A stretch of DNA of 64,000 bases, from contig VXTP01000008.1 in the NCBI GenBank assembly GCA_009837395.1, forward strand, positions 164,753 through 228,752. Reading direction: 5' to 3'. The position numbers and the translations under genes are program-made. This stretch comes from Gemmatimonadota bacterium (lineage in GTDB: Bacteria; JAAXHH01). Shown here piece by piece: positions 1 to 9,162 of the stretch (its first letter is position 1; each line of letters opens with the position of its first letter). Below the pieces are notes generated by a model, which saw nothing but the letters and a program-made list of their open reading frames with translations, did no database searches and was not told the DNA's origin.

Positions 1-2089
1 CGAAGGGACCGGCATCGTTCGTCGGCGTGATACCCGTGGACAGTTTGAGATCGCTTATCATCAGATTGCTCCCCCGGTAGTCTGGAACGGTAACCGGTCT
101 CTCGTAGACGCCGATGCGCCGGGAGGCTTCGTCATTCATCTCCACGGCCGCCGTGAATTGGCCCGGAGGAACCTGTACGTCGACAGCCAGCGTGTAGGCT
201 GACACCCGAGCCTGATCGGAGCTTATCTTACGCTTCGGCCGTTCGATAGGCCCGAAGCGGAACTTCTGATTGAATGCCGGGCTGAAAACCGAGTCGCGCA
301 GCGTGGCCTGATTGTTCAGGAAAGTTTTGAGTCCCTGTCCGTCGGTAACTTCACCGAACTGCCAGACGGGAATGCTGTAGGCCAGTTCCATCACCGTCTT
401 GTCGCCGGCCCCCCGGAAGGTGGTGATGTCGAAGGCATAGTCCAGAGACTCGCCGCCGAAGTCATGCGTATAGACCTCCGGACTACGGGTGATCAGTTCG
501 GCTGCGCGCTGGCGAGGGTGGAAACGATCTTGCTGGACCATGTCCTGGGTGATGTGGGTGACGGTCTTGAGCGGATAGTCGAATCTCCCGTCCTTCAACG
601 TGTCCACGAAGTACAGTTCCAGGTCGTGTGGTACGTAGACCCAGCTTTCCACCACGTATCCCGGTTGGGTCTCCATCCTGCTCCGCGCATTGAACCAGAT
701 AAATTCCACCCAGTTTACCGTCCCTTGTATCATGCCAATTGGCGACCCGCCGGTATGAAGCTGCAACCTGTAGCCGGCCAGAAGGTTCCTTTCGCGAATC
801 GCGTCCACGGCCGGGTTTCCGGTAAGCATATGGGGAATGTCCGGGTTTTCAAAGTGGCGAAATACGAAACGGCGCCGATCGTCCGGCGCTCCGTAACGGA
901 CATACATCTCTCCACGGCGATCATAGGGGTGTTGTCCATCGGCAAAGTGCAGCCGAGCGTACATCACCCGCTTGTAATGCTCGACCAGGCGTTCGTTTTC
1001 GACCGTGGCCGGATTGGAATCCCGGGCGTTCCAGAAATCCTGCCATACCTTGTCCCGGTCTGCGCCTTCCGCGGCCTGCCAGGCTTCCAATACGTCCGGC
1101 GGCGCCACGTGGGACAGGTCCGCGTACACCTCCTGTTCCGCCGGATCAAGCGACTTGATGTAGGTCTCCAGCGACCGCTGCAGCAGATCGTATTGTTTCT
1201 CTTTGCTCATGGTCAGCGCTTCGAACTGCGTGAGCATGGCCCGGATAACATCCGGCGCGATGCCCTCCATTTCCGCCGCCATCTCCCTCAGCCGCTCCGC
1301 GCCCCGTTCGTAGTATTCGAACCTGTGGCAGATTCCCGCGAATCGCCGAAGCGTCTCGGGATGCTCCGGATTGACCTGGTACTGTTTCAGATAGGCGTTC
1401 AACGCCTGTATGTAGTCGTCGTAGCGGTCCCTGACCAGCTTATCATGGTCGGCAAGGTTCAGTTCCTCGTAACATCGTCCCAGTTGAAACCAGGCATCCG
1501 GATGCAATGGATCCAGCTCCACAGCCCGCTGGAAGTACTTCCGTCCATCCGGGTCACTGCCGATCAGCCAGCCCTTGTCGGCCTGGTCCATGAAGGTCAG
1601 CCCCATGATGTACTGGTATTCCGCGCTTCCGGGGTCAAGTCTTAACGCCGTGCGAAGCGCCTTCCGCGCATCGAGCCTCCGGCGGGGCATGCGCACGTAT
1701 ACGAGTCCCATGCCCACGTGACCCGGCGCCCAGTGCTTGTCCCGCCGCACCGCCGTCTTGAAGGACTCGAGCGCTTCCTCGTCCCTTGACATTTTGTACA
1801 AGGCCATCCCCAGCCAGTAGTGGGCGGGGGCCGCTTTTTCGTCATCGCGGACCGCTTGCTCCAGGTGGGACAATGCTTCGGTGTGCCTTCCCAGTTCGTA
1901 GAGGCGTTTACCCTCTTCGAGCGGGGACAGGCTGGCCGGCGTAGACTCCGGCGGACCGGTCGATGTCGATGTCGACACGGACGGACCGGACTGGGCCTGC
2001 AACGGACCGCTTGGCGCTCCAATGACCAACATCAGCGCTGCAGCCGGAATGAAACGAGCCGCCATCGGAATCAAACGGATTAAAATCAT
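1..2089 (-). CDS. TPR/GWxTD domain secreted protein (3' end off window)
   Basis: Open reading frame of at least 696 codons that starts with ATG at 2089 and runs off the left edge, so its C-terminus is missing. The N-terminus (MILIRLIPMAARF, then a hydrophobic stretch ending GPLQAQ) is a signal peptide. A TPR region follows (residues about 50-200, with motifs such as AHYWLGMALYKM and DAWFQLGRCYEEL). Then comes the GWxTD signature WQDFWNARDSNPATVENE and HPYDRRGEMYVRYGAPDDRR near residues 385-460. GWxTD proteins are common in Gemmatimonadota, Acidobacteriota and related phyla and have no settled role. It is closely related in layout to the next gene (2108-4582), from which it is separated by 18 bases, so the two form a tandem paralogous pair in one transcript. 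GGAG lies just before the start. Confidence 0.85.
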   Translation of the reverse strand, partial: MILIRLIPMAARFIPAAALMLVIGAPSGPLQAQSGPSVSTSTSTGPPESTPASLSPLEEGKRLYELGRHTEALSHLEQAVRDDEKAAPAHYWLGMALYKMSRDEEALESFKTAVRRDKHWAPGHVGMGLVYVRMPRRRLDARKALRTALRLDPGSAEYQYIMGLTFMDQADKGWLIGSDPDGRKYFQRAVELDPLHPDAWFQLGRCYEELNLADHDKLVRDRYDDYIQALNAYLKQYQVNPEHPETLRRFAGICHRFEYYERGAERLREMAAEMEGIAPDVIRAMLTQFEALTMSKEKQYDLLQRSLETYIKSLDPAEQEVYADLSHVAPPDVLEAWQAAEGADRDKVWQDFWNARDSNPATVENERLVEHYKRVMYARLHFADGQHPYDRRGEMYVRYGAPDDRRRFVFRHFENPDIPHMLTGNPAVDAIRERNLLAGYRLQLHTGGSPIGMIQGTVNWVEFIWFNARSRMETQPGYVVESWVYVPHDLELYFVDTLKDGRFDYPLKTVTHITQDMVQQDRFHPRQRAAELITRSPEVYTHDFGGESLDYAFDITTFRGAGDKTVMELAYSIPVWQFGEVTDGQGLKTFLNNQATLRDSVFSPAFNQKFRFGPIERPKRKISSDQARVSAYTLAVDVQVPPGQFTAAVEMNDEASRRIGVYERPVTVPDYRGSNLMISDLKLSTGITPTNDAGPF

Positions 2090-2107
2090 GGTCTCCGCGA
2101 TACTCCG

Positions 2108-4582
2108 CTACCGTTCCATGACCAGGAAGTTGGCCGACCGGGTGACGTCCCTTCCCGCGTTCTGATCGGTGAAGGTGACAGTGAGCACGTACTCTCCGGC
2201 CGGCAGACCGGAGGTATCCAGCGACGTGTATTCATGGTCCTCGGTCGTATATCCTTGTCCCGAGAATGCCATCATCACCGTCTGCATGTCTCCCTGCCTG
2301 CGGCCCGTCCAGCCGCGTCGCCTGTTGCCGTCCCGGGGGCTGATCTCGTAGAGGATTTCGTACGCCGTTCTCCCTTCCCTGTCCAGGCTGAGATTGTATA
2401 CCTCGTAGTAGACGTAAACGGGGTTTTCCCGTATGTAGAGGCGCCCCGGATTCGGCGTGATATTCAATCCATTGCGCACGAAGGGGCCCTGCACGCCGGA
2501 CGGCGTGATCAGCGTGGCCAGCTTGAGATCGCTGATGAGCAGTTCCTCGCCGCTGTAATCGGACAAGGCGACCGGCCTTAGATACACCCCGATTCTTTGC
2601 GACGTTTCGTCCCGCACCTGGACCGCCATCGTGAAGCGTCCCGACGGCGCCACGACGCGCTCGGGCAAGGTATACACCGGGACTTTCACGTGGCTTTCGG
2701 CCATCTTCCGCTTCGGCCGGTCGAAGGGGCCGAATCCGAAGGCGTGGGTAAACTGCGGGCTCATGGCCGAATCGCGCAGCGTGACCTGGTGTTCAAGCCG
2801 GGTACGGATCCCCTGGCCGTCCGATACGTCGCCGAACTGCCAGACGGGGATGCTGTAGGACAGGTCCAGTTCCGTCGCACCGTTGTCCGCCCTGAAGCTA
2901 ACGGCGTCGAAGGCGTACTCGAGTTGTGCGCCGCCGAGGTCATAGAGGTATTCCTCGGGCGCTTTGGCGATCATTTCCTCCGCGAGCCGCCGGGGGCTGA
3001 ACTGTTCCTGCCGGACCATCTCCTGCTGGGAGGAAAGCAGGTTTCCCCAGGGGTAATCGAACCGGCCCCCACCGAACTGGTCGACGAAGAACAATTCGAC
3101 GCCATACCGGGCGTATACCCAGCTTTCGGTGGCGTATCCATGCCCCATCAACTTTCTCTCATCCTGCATGGTCAGCTGTCCGGATGATGCGACGATCCCG
3201 TCGGCCAGCAATCCGCCGGCATCATTGATTTCTTCTTCAGTCAGTCCCTCGGGCGGGACGATCGTCATGCGGCCCCGGTCGACACGCAATCGATAACCGT
3301 AACGGTCATTCTGCTCCCGGATCGCGTCCACGACCGGATCATCGGAAATCGCGGCCGACCTGTAGGCGTTTCGATCTGCTATATGGACGTCGCTCCGGCG
3401 GTCTTCCGGTGCGCCGTAGCGGACGTAGATCTCGCCGCGGCGGTCATAGGGGTGCTGCCCCTGCGAGAAATGGTACCGGGCGAACATGACCCGCCGGTAA
3501 TGCTCCACGAGGCGTTCATTCACCACCGAGACAGGGTTCGAGTCCCTGGCGTTCCAGAAGGCGTGCCAGCGCGCATCGCGTTCGCTGCCGCCGGCTTCCT
3601 GCCAGGACGCCAGTTCGTCAGGCGGGGCTACATGCGCCAGGTCCCGGTAGGCTTCTTTTTCTTCAGGTTCAATAAGGGAAAGGTAGGTTTCAATCACCTC
3701 ATGCAACACGTCGGGCCGTGGTTCTGCGGCTTCGGAAAGCGTGCTGAATTGCTTCCGCAGGGTTCCGACGATCGCCGGTCCCGATGCGCCCAGGTCGTCC
3801 GCTGCGCCCAGGTCGTCGGCTGCGCCCAGGTCGTCCACGACCCCTTCGAGCAGCGCTACGGCCAGACCATACTCTTCGGCTAGCAAGGCCAGGTAGACGA
3901 AACGGCTGAGCGCGTCGTCATGCAGAGGATTCACTCTGAACTGCGAGAGATAGGCCGCCATCGCCTTGTCGAATTCGGGCGACCCGGGCGACCCGCGCGA
4001 CACGGGCCGTTCGTAACAACGTCCGGCCTGAAAAAACGCATCGGGATGGGCGGGATCCAGTACCGCCGCCTTGAGGAAGAAGGAACGGCCGTCCCTGGCG
4101 CCGCCGACAATCTGGTCGGTCAGTCGCAGGTTCATATGGGCCATGCCCAGTTGGTACTGGATTTCCGGGTCCTCCGGCGCCAGTCGGGCTGCCATTCGCA
4201 AGGCGTTGCGAGCGTCCAGTCTCCGGTATTCCATCTGCAGGTAGGCCTTGCCCAGTCCCGCGTAGCCCAATGATGCCCACTTCTCGTCCAGATCGACGGT
4301 ACGCTTGAAAGAGACGACCGCCTTCCGGTATGCTGCAAGTTCGTATTGTGCCATGCCCCTCCAGTAGTGCGCGGGGGCCGAATTCCCATCTTCTCGCACC
4401 GCTTGTTGGAAATGAGTGAGAGCGTCTTTGAATCGTCCCTGCTGGAACAGGATCTTACCCGCTTCAACATTGCCCTGGTTAACCGGGTTGACCACGGATC
4501 CCCTGGCATGAGATTGGGGTTGGGCATATGTCAACGCCGGACAGATGATCAACGCTGTAAACAGGAGGAGCCGGAAAAACAA
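2108..4582 (-). CDS. TPR/GWxTD domain secreted protein
   Basis: 824 residues from a TTG start. The N-terminus MFFRLLLFTALIICPALTYA is a cleavable signal peptide. TPR-like helices occupy about residues 38-220 (AHYWRGMAQYELAAYRKAV; DAFFQAGRCYERP). The GWxTD signature WHAFWNARDSNP with HPYDRRGEIYVRYGAPEDRR lies at about 340-400, and a beta-rich C-terminal half follows. It is a paralogue of the downstream gene ending off the left edge. Two internal repeat tracts interrupt the TPR part: RGSPGSP (two 9-base units) and a three-fold AADDLG repeat (18-base units). The TTG start is chosen because it places the signal peptide at the N-terminus; a recognisable RBS is weak (AGG directly upstream). Function is unknown; periplasmic or outer-membrane scaffolding is an inference. 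Confidence 0.85.
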   Translation of the reverse strand: MFFRLLLFTALIICPALTYAQPQSHARGSVVNPVNQGNVEAGKILFQQGRFKDALTHFQQAVREDGNSAPAHYWRGMAQYELAAYRKAVVSFKRTVDLDEKWASLGYAGLGKAYLQMEYRRLDARNALRMAARLAPEDPEIQYQLGMAHMNLRLTDQIVGGARDGRSFFLKAAVLDPAHPDAFFQAGRCYERPVSRGSPGSPEFDKAMAAYLSQFRVNPLHDDALSRFVYLALLAEEYGLAVALLEGVVDDLGAADDLGAADDLGASGPAIVGTLRKQFSTLSEAAEPRPDVLHEVIETYLSLIEPEEKEAYRDLAHVAPPDELASWQEAGGSERDARWHAFWNARDSNPVSVVNERLVEHYRRVMFARYHFSQGQHPYDRRGEIYVRYGAPEDRRSDVHIADRNAYRSAAISDDPVVDAIREQNDRYGYRLRVDRGRMTIVPPEGLTEEEINDAGGLLADGIVASSGQLTMQDERKLMGHGYATESWVYARYGVELFFVDQFGGGRFDYPWGNLLSSQQEMVRQEQFSPRRLAEEMIAKAPEEYLYDLGGAQLEYAFDAVSFRADNGATELDLSYSIPVWQFGDVSDGQGIRTRLEHQVTLRDSAMSPQFTHAFGFGPFDRPKRKMAESHVKVPVYTLPERVVAPSGRFTMAVQVRDETSQRIGVYLRPVALSDYSGEELLISDLKLATLITPSGVQGPFVRNGLNITPNPGRLYIRENPVYVYYEVYNLSLDREGRTAYEILYEISPRDGNRRRGWTGRRQGDMQTVMMAFSGQGYTTEDHEYTSLDTSGLPAGEYVLTVTFTDQNAGRDVTRSANFLVMER
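3785..3838 (-). repeat. 18-base tandem repeat, 3 units, inside GWxTD gene
   Basis: Three adjacent copies of an 18-base unit (plus-strand form TGCGCCCAGGTCGTCSGC) encode the hexapeptide AADDLG three times in frame. The repeat lies between TPR and GWxTD parts, where the paralogue next door has no such tract, so it is probably a recent in-frame expansion. Confidence 0.8.
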
Positions 4583-4900
4583 CCTAATGCCTGCCTTTGT
4601 TCGGTAGTGCGTTCATATTCTACAGCTACCTGCTGAGGAACCGATCTGTGGGCATGACCGGTAACCACGACCCTCTGAATCGGTAGGAGTGCGCCATTTA
4701 CCGTTAAAGTAAGGCCTGGAGAGACCGAGTTACCATAGGGTGAAACCCTACTTGCCCAGTTTTTCAACGTGTATACAACAAACGTTGAGCATGGGCATGC
4801 CGTGACGACAGCGGTGTATAACAGAAAGCTACCGGAACGGCCCTCAAAGATCAAACGGTCTTGCCGATTCAGTAGTATCGCATCCCGGTCATGTGTGCAC
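4583..4900. other. 318-base intergenic region
   Basis: Region between the ABC permease stop (4901) and the GWxTD start (4582); both genes are on the minus strand. I see no convincing small ORF. A short hairpin lies at 4736-4750 (TAGGGT, loop GAA, ACCCTA), with TTTTT 11 bases further on in the plus direction; it is too weak to call a terminator. The region presumably carries the promoter of the GWxTD pair, but I could not find a clear -35/-10 pair. Confidence 0.4.
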
Positions 4901-7273
4901 TTACTCGCGCCGCAGGGCGTCCGCGGGATCGAGCATGGCGCTTCGGAAGGCATGCGTGCTGACGGTGAGCAAAGCGATCGCCATGACGACCAGTCCCGCC
5001 GCGACGAAGGGGACGGCACCGATTTCGGTGCGGTAGGCGAAGTCCGCCAGCCACGCGTTCATGAGCCACCACGCCGCCGGCCAGGCCAGGAAGTTGCCGA
5101 TGACCACGAGGACGACGAACTGTCTCGACAGCAGGGTGACGATATCGCCTGCCGCGGCGCCCATCACCTTGCGTATGCCGACCTCCCGCGTGCGGCGGGC
5201 GGCATCCAGCGACACGAGTCCGTAGACGCCGAGGCAGGCGATCAGCAGGGCGAAGGCCGCCGAGTAGCTGAAGATGCGCGCCAGATTCCGTTCATCCTGG
5301 TAGAATCGTGCGATATCGTCTTCCAGGAAAGTATACTCGAAGGGGGCTTCGGGCACGGTTTCTCTCCACGCGTCCCCGAGCAGGGAAAGCGTGGCGGACG
5401 TGTCCTCGCCGCCGATACGGACCAGGATAAACCTGAACTGGTTCGAGATCTCTCCCATGGCTAAAGGGGCGAGAGACAGAATGGCCGGTTCGACCTCCTG
5501 GTGCTTGGACTGGAAGTTGAAGTCCCTGACCACGCCGATTACCGTATAGCCATGGGGCAGTTTGCGGCCGACGGGATCGTCCCACTCCATCTCCCGTGCC
5601 GCGGCTTCGTTGATGATGCACGACCCGGCCTCGTCGCCTCCGAACTCCCGGGAAAAGTCGCGTCCGGAGACGACGTGCAGCTGGAGCGTGTTCAAATAGT
5701 CGTAATCCACGGTGAACATGTATGCCTCGAGCTGGTTCCCGTCCCGGTCAGTGTAGGATGATTGCCCAAGGCCCCGTCCATCGCCTATGGTATTGGACGC
5801 GCCGGACACCTGGAGGACCACTTCGTACGAAGCGATCCTGTTTCGATACACGTCGTAGATGGCTGAACCGGGATCGGTTTGAATGACGACGACGTTCTCG
5901 GCGTTAAATCCCACGTCCCCGGTCCGGACGAAATCCAATTGCCGGGTCATGACGAGGATGGAAATGACGAGCAGCGCGGACAGCCCGAACTGCACGGCCA
6001 TGAGGCCCCGGACGAACAGGTTGGGTCCGCCGATCTGAACCTGCCGCCTGAAGATGGCGACGGGATTGAAACGGGAGAGCACCAGGGAAGGATAGCTGCC
6101 GGACACCAGGGCGATCAATGCAGTCAGGGCCAACAGCGCGGCGATCGTGGAGCCGCTGGAAAGGTAGTCGAGGACCAGCGTTCTCCCCGCCAGCATGTTA
6201 AATACGGGCAGGAAAAGGTGGGCCAGCACTACGCCGAGGACCAGGGCGAAGCCGCACTGGACCGTGGTCTCGCCCATGTATCGTCCCATGACCTGGATCT
6301 GCTTCGCCCCGAAGACCTTCCGCAGTCCGACCTCCTTGGCCCGCGAGGACGAACGGCAGACCGCCAGGTTCATGAAGTTGACGCAGGCGATGAAGAGGAC
6401 GAGCAGCGCCGTGCAGATCAGGATGTAGGACAGGCTGGGGTCGCTGGTGGGTCCCAGGCCGAAACGCACTTCCTGGTCCAGGTACATCGTGGTTATGGGC
6501 TGAAGGATCAGTTGCGGCAACATGTACGACGGGTAATTTGACTTTACGAAATCCGGCAGTTGACCTTCGAGCGACGCGGCCTGTTCCGGACCCGAAAGTT
6601 CGACGAAAGTGGACGCGGAAGAGTAGTTCCACCGCCCGATAGCGTTGGAGATCCAGGGATCTATTTCAGGTGCCTTGTCGAAGGGAATGAGCAGGTCGAA
6701 CTGGATAGTGGAATTGGCAGGGGCGTTCTCTGTAACGCCGGTTACGGTCAACAACGCGCCTTCGGCGAGGAGTTGTCTTCCCAACGGCCTGTCCCCGCCA
6801 AAGTACTTCTCCGCGGCGGTCCGGCTGATCACCACGGAATTCACGTCGTTCAATGCCGTGGATCGATCGCCTTCGATCAGTGGGAAGGAGAACGTCTCGA
6901 GGAAGGACGCGTCGCATAACAGCGCCTCCTCCCCCCGGAACTGTTCTTCACCGATGCGGATTTCCACATCCCTACTCCGAATGCGAACGGTCCTTACTAC
7001 GTCGGGATACTGCTGTTTCAGGGCGGATGCGAGCGGAAGGGGTGTTCTCGCGGAGGTGTACGGGTTATCGGCGGCACCGAATCCGGCGGCGACGACCTGG
7101 TACAACCGGTCGGACTTCTCGTGAAAGGCATCGTAGGTCCATTCGTGCCGGACGAAAAGGAAGATGAGGAGGCAGCTCGCAATGCCGATGGACAGCCCCA
7201 TCGTGTTGATGAAGAAGTAGCCCTTGTTGGCGAAGAGGTGCCGCAACGCGATGACGAGGTGGTTTTTGAGCAT
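4901..7273 (-). CDS. ABC transporter permease, MacB/FtsX type
   Basis: 790 residues from ATG. Layout is that of MacB-like permeases with duplicated FtsX units. A first membrane helix (about 22-42, NTMGLSIGIASCLLIFLFV) precedes a long periplasmic MacB-type core domain (about 50-270). Three helices (about 285-395) are followed by a linker with helix (about 425-445), a second periplasmic domain, and three C-terminal helices (about 675-780). The conserved coupling segments SSRAKEVGLRKVFGA and RRTREVGIRKVMGA precede each FtsX unit. These proteins usually pair with a LolD/MacB ATPase and drive lipoprotein or peptide export; no ATPase gene is visible here, so it must be elsewhere. AGGGG precedes the start at a long distance. 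Confidence 0.9.
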   Translation of the reverse strand: MLKNHLVIALRHLFANKGYFFINTMGLSIGIASCLLIFLFVRHEWTYDAFHEKSDRLYQVVAAGFGAADNPYTSARTPLPLASALKQQYPDVVRTVRIRSRDVEIRIGEEQFRGEEALLCDASFLETFSFPLIEGDRSTALNDVNSVVISRTAAEKYFGGDRPLGRQLLAEGALLTVTGVTENAPANSTIQFDLLIPFDKAPEIDPWISNAIGRWNYSSASTFVELSGPEQAASLEGQLPDFVKSNYPSYMLPQLILQPITTMYLDQEVRFGLGPTSDPSLSYILICTALLVLFIACVNFMNLAVCRSSSRAKEVGLRKVFGAKQIQVMGRYMGETTVQCGFALVLGVVLAHLFLPVFNMLAGRTLVLDYLSSGSTIAALLALTALIALVSGSYPSLVLSRFNPVAIFRRQVQIGGPNLFVRGLMAVQFGLSALLVISILVMTRQLDFVRTGDVGFNAENVVVIQTDPGSAIYDVYRNRIASYEVVLQVSGASNTIGDGRGLGQSSYTDRDGNQLEAYMFTVDYDYLNTLQLHVVSGRDFSREFGGDEAGSCIINEAAAREMEWDDPVGRKLPHGYTVIGVVRDFNFQSKHQEVEPAILSLAPLAMGEISNQFRFILVRIGGEDTSATLSLLGDAWRETVPEAPFEYTFLEDDIARFYQDERNLARIFSYSAAFALLIACLGVYGLVSLDAARRTREVGIRKVMGAAAGDIVTLLSRQFVVLVVIGNFLAWPAAWWLMNAWLADFAYRTEIGAVPFVAAGLVVMAIALLTVSTHAFRSAMLDPADALRRE

Positions 7274-7346
7274 GGCCGCTATGTCCCCTGCGACTTACGA
7301 TTACATGACGGCAAGACTTCACGGATGCAACTCGAACCTCGAGGTT

Positions 7347-7384
7347 AAAAAGGGGATCTACGGATTTGACCCGCCGATCCCCTT
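7347..7384 (-). terminator. Intrinsic terminator after the Big_2 lipoprotein gene
   Basis: On the minus strand a 9-base-pair stem (AAGGGGATC pairing with GATCCCCTT, plus-strand arms 7350-7358 and 7376-7384, 17-base loop) is followed directly by a run of five T. It lies 60 bases downstream of the stop codon at 7444. A perfect 12-base palindrome AACCTCGAGGTT (7335-7346) lies immediately beyond. Confidence 0.75.
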
Positions 7385-7443
7385 GAAGGTTGCATGTTGG
7401 AAACTGTTACGATGCAGAAACTTACAATACGCGTTCCAGGCGA

Positions 7444-9048
7444 TCAGGGAACGACGAACGTGTTTTCGCTGCGGCGGAAATTCCTCACATCGTCGAGCGT
7501 CACATCACCCACCAGTCTGTACTTGCCGGCGGCAACGGGATCGTATGCGCAAGCGTCATACATCACCCGTGTGTCCTCGATATCCGTCCACGTACTGCCC
7601 ATGTCGTCGCTTCGTTGCCATACGGAGTAATGGACAGTAATCTTAAATCCCAAAATATCGATGTCCTTCAGCCCGTCGGGTCCAAGCACGCTGACTAGTG
7701 GATCTTCGCTGGCACAGCCAGTCAGTGTTAGCGTACCCAGAATTGGTATGTTCTCGAAAACCACCCGGCCGGGATAGACCTTCACCCCGTCCCACGGAAC
7801 GTAGTTGATCTCCTCGACATCCTCACCGTCATCGCCCTCTTCTCCCTCTTCACCGTCCGCGTCGGCATCCGGATCCATCACCGTAATGCTCACCATGTCC
7901 GATACGTCGCCGGATGCGGCCATGACATCGGCCATGCCGTTGCCAACCGCTTCTATCAGTCCATCCTCGTCCACGGTAACCACGGCCTCGTCACTGCTCA
8001 TCCACGTGACTTCCGGATCGCTTATGGGTTCTTCGTTCGCGTCGCTGACGGAGACCATGAGCTGCAGGGTCTGTCCGATCTCGGTCAGGGTGGTGTCATC
8101 GGCGTCAACCTCGATACTGATGTTCGCCGGAACCTGCGAGACGGAGATCGCCGCGGTACCCATGGCGTCTCCGGCCTGGGCCGTGATCTCTGCCATGCCG
8201 TTATCCACCGCGGTGACGAGACCGTTCTCGTCCACGGTCGCAATGGCTTCGTCCCCGCTCGACCAGGTCAAGGTCACGTCCATCATCGCGTTCTCACGCT
8301 GGTCCAGCACGACGGCCGTGAGTTGCAAGGTGTCCCCGATCGCCCCGAACGTGTGCGCCGCAGGCTCGAGCGTGATGGTCGTCGGCACCGGACTCGCGAC
8401 GGTTATGGTCGCATTGGCAGACAGGCTGCCGGATCTGGCCGTGATCTCCGCCATGCCGTCGCTCACCGCGGTCACCAGGCCATTGCCGTCCACGGTCGCT
8501 ACGGCTTCGTCCCCGCTCGACCAGGTTATGGTCTGGCCGGACATGGCGTTGTTCCGCTGATCCCGTACCGTCGCCCTGAGTTGTACCGTTTCTCCGATCT
8601 CCTCCAGCGTATGCGACGCAGGCGCTATCGTGATCCGGGTCGGCATCGGCTCGGCCACCGTGATGTTCGCGGTACCCGACGCGTTGCCGGCACGCGCCGT
8701 GATCTGGGTTGTACCGTTGCTCACCGCCGTTACCAGGCCATTGCCGCTGACCGTCGCCACCGCGGTATTGCTGCTCGTCCAGGACACCGTCTGGCCGGTC
8801 ATCGGGTTGTTGTTCTGGTCCCTCACGGTCGCCGACAATTGCACGGTCGCGCCGATCGACGCGAGCGTATGCGAAGAAGGCGCTACGGTGAGGCTCGTCG
8901 CCACGGGTGTCGGTGGCGGCGCCGGGGGCGTCGGTGTGGACGGCGTGGGGCTCGTCGGACTGCTGTCCCCGCCGCCGCATCCTGCAAGGATCATGAAGTA
9001 CATGGAAGCCGTGATCATGGCGAACGCACGACTATATGGGCGAATCAC
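7444..9048 (-). CDS. Big_2 (bacterial Ig-like) lipoprotein
   Basis: 534 residues from a GTG start preceded by GAGGAG at 7 bases. The N-terminus contains a lipobox (MILAGC, then GGGDSSPTSP) and a Pro/Thr linker, so it is a surface or periplasmic lipoprotein. Four consecutive bacterial Ig-like group 2 repeats follow (about residues 45-385). Each carries the pattern TWSSGDEAVATVDGNGLVTA followed by G.A.ITA. An acidic linker (DADADGEEGEEGDDGEDVEE, about 395-415) joins a C-terminal unit of about 115 residues with no family I recognise. Big_2 domains commonly serve as adhesion or spacer modules. Followed by an intrinsic terminator, so monocistronic or the last gene of its unit. Confidence 0.85.
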   Translation of the reverse strand: MIRPYSRAFAMITASMYFMILAGCGGGDSSPTSPTPSTPTPPAPPPTPVATSLTVAPSSHTLASIGATVQLSATVRDQNNNPMTGQTVSWTSSNTAVATVSGNGLVTAVSNGTTQITARAGNASGTANITVAEPMPTRITIAPASHTLEEIGETVQLRATVRDQRNNAMSGQTITWSSGDEAVATVDGNGLVTAVSDGMAEITARSGSLSANATITVASPVPTTITLEPAAHTFGAIGDTLQLTAVVLDQRENAMMDVTLTWSSGDEAIATVDENGLVTAVDNGMAEITAQAGDAMGTAAISVSQVPANISIEVDADDTTLTEIGQTLQLMVSVSDANEEPISDPEVTWMSSDEAVVTVDEDGLIEAVGNGMADVMAASGDVSDMVSITVMDPDADADGEEGEEGDDGEDVEEINYVPWDGVKVYPGRVVFENIPILGTLTLTGCASEDPLVSVLGPDGLKDIDILGFKITVHYSVWQRSDDMGSTWTDIEDTRVMYDACAYDPVAAGKYRLVGDVTLDDVRNFRRSENTFVVP

Positions 9049-9162
9049 GTTGGACTCCTCTCGGATAAGGTCTGAAAGCGGTTCATGTAAATCTTTTGCA
9101 CGTGATTTTAATAGATAGGATCTGGATAGTCTATGCTTTTAACAATCTCGGTCTTTAATAAT

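Noticed and set aside
464..1645. A 393-residue open frame on the plus strand at the left edge.
   Set aside because: Antisense to the GWxTD gene, whose minus-strand translation keeps TPR and GWxTD motifs throughout.
4736..4750. Short hairpin as a terminator.
   Set aside because: Six base pairs only; the T-run is 11 bases away and on the strand opposite to the neighbouring genes.
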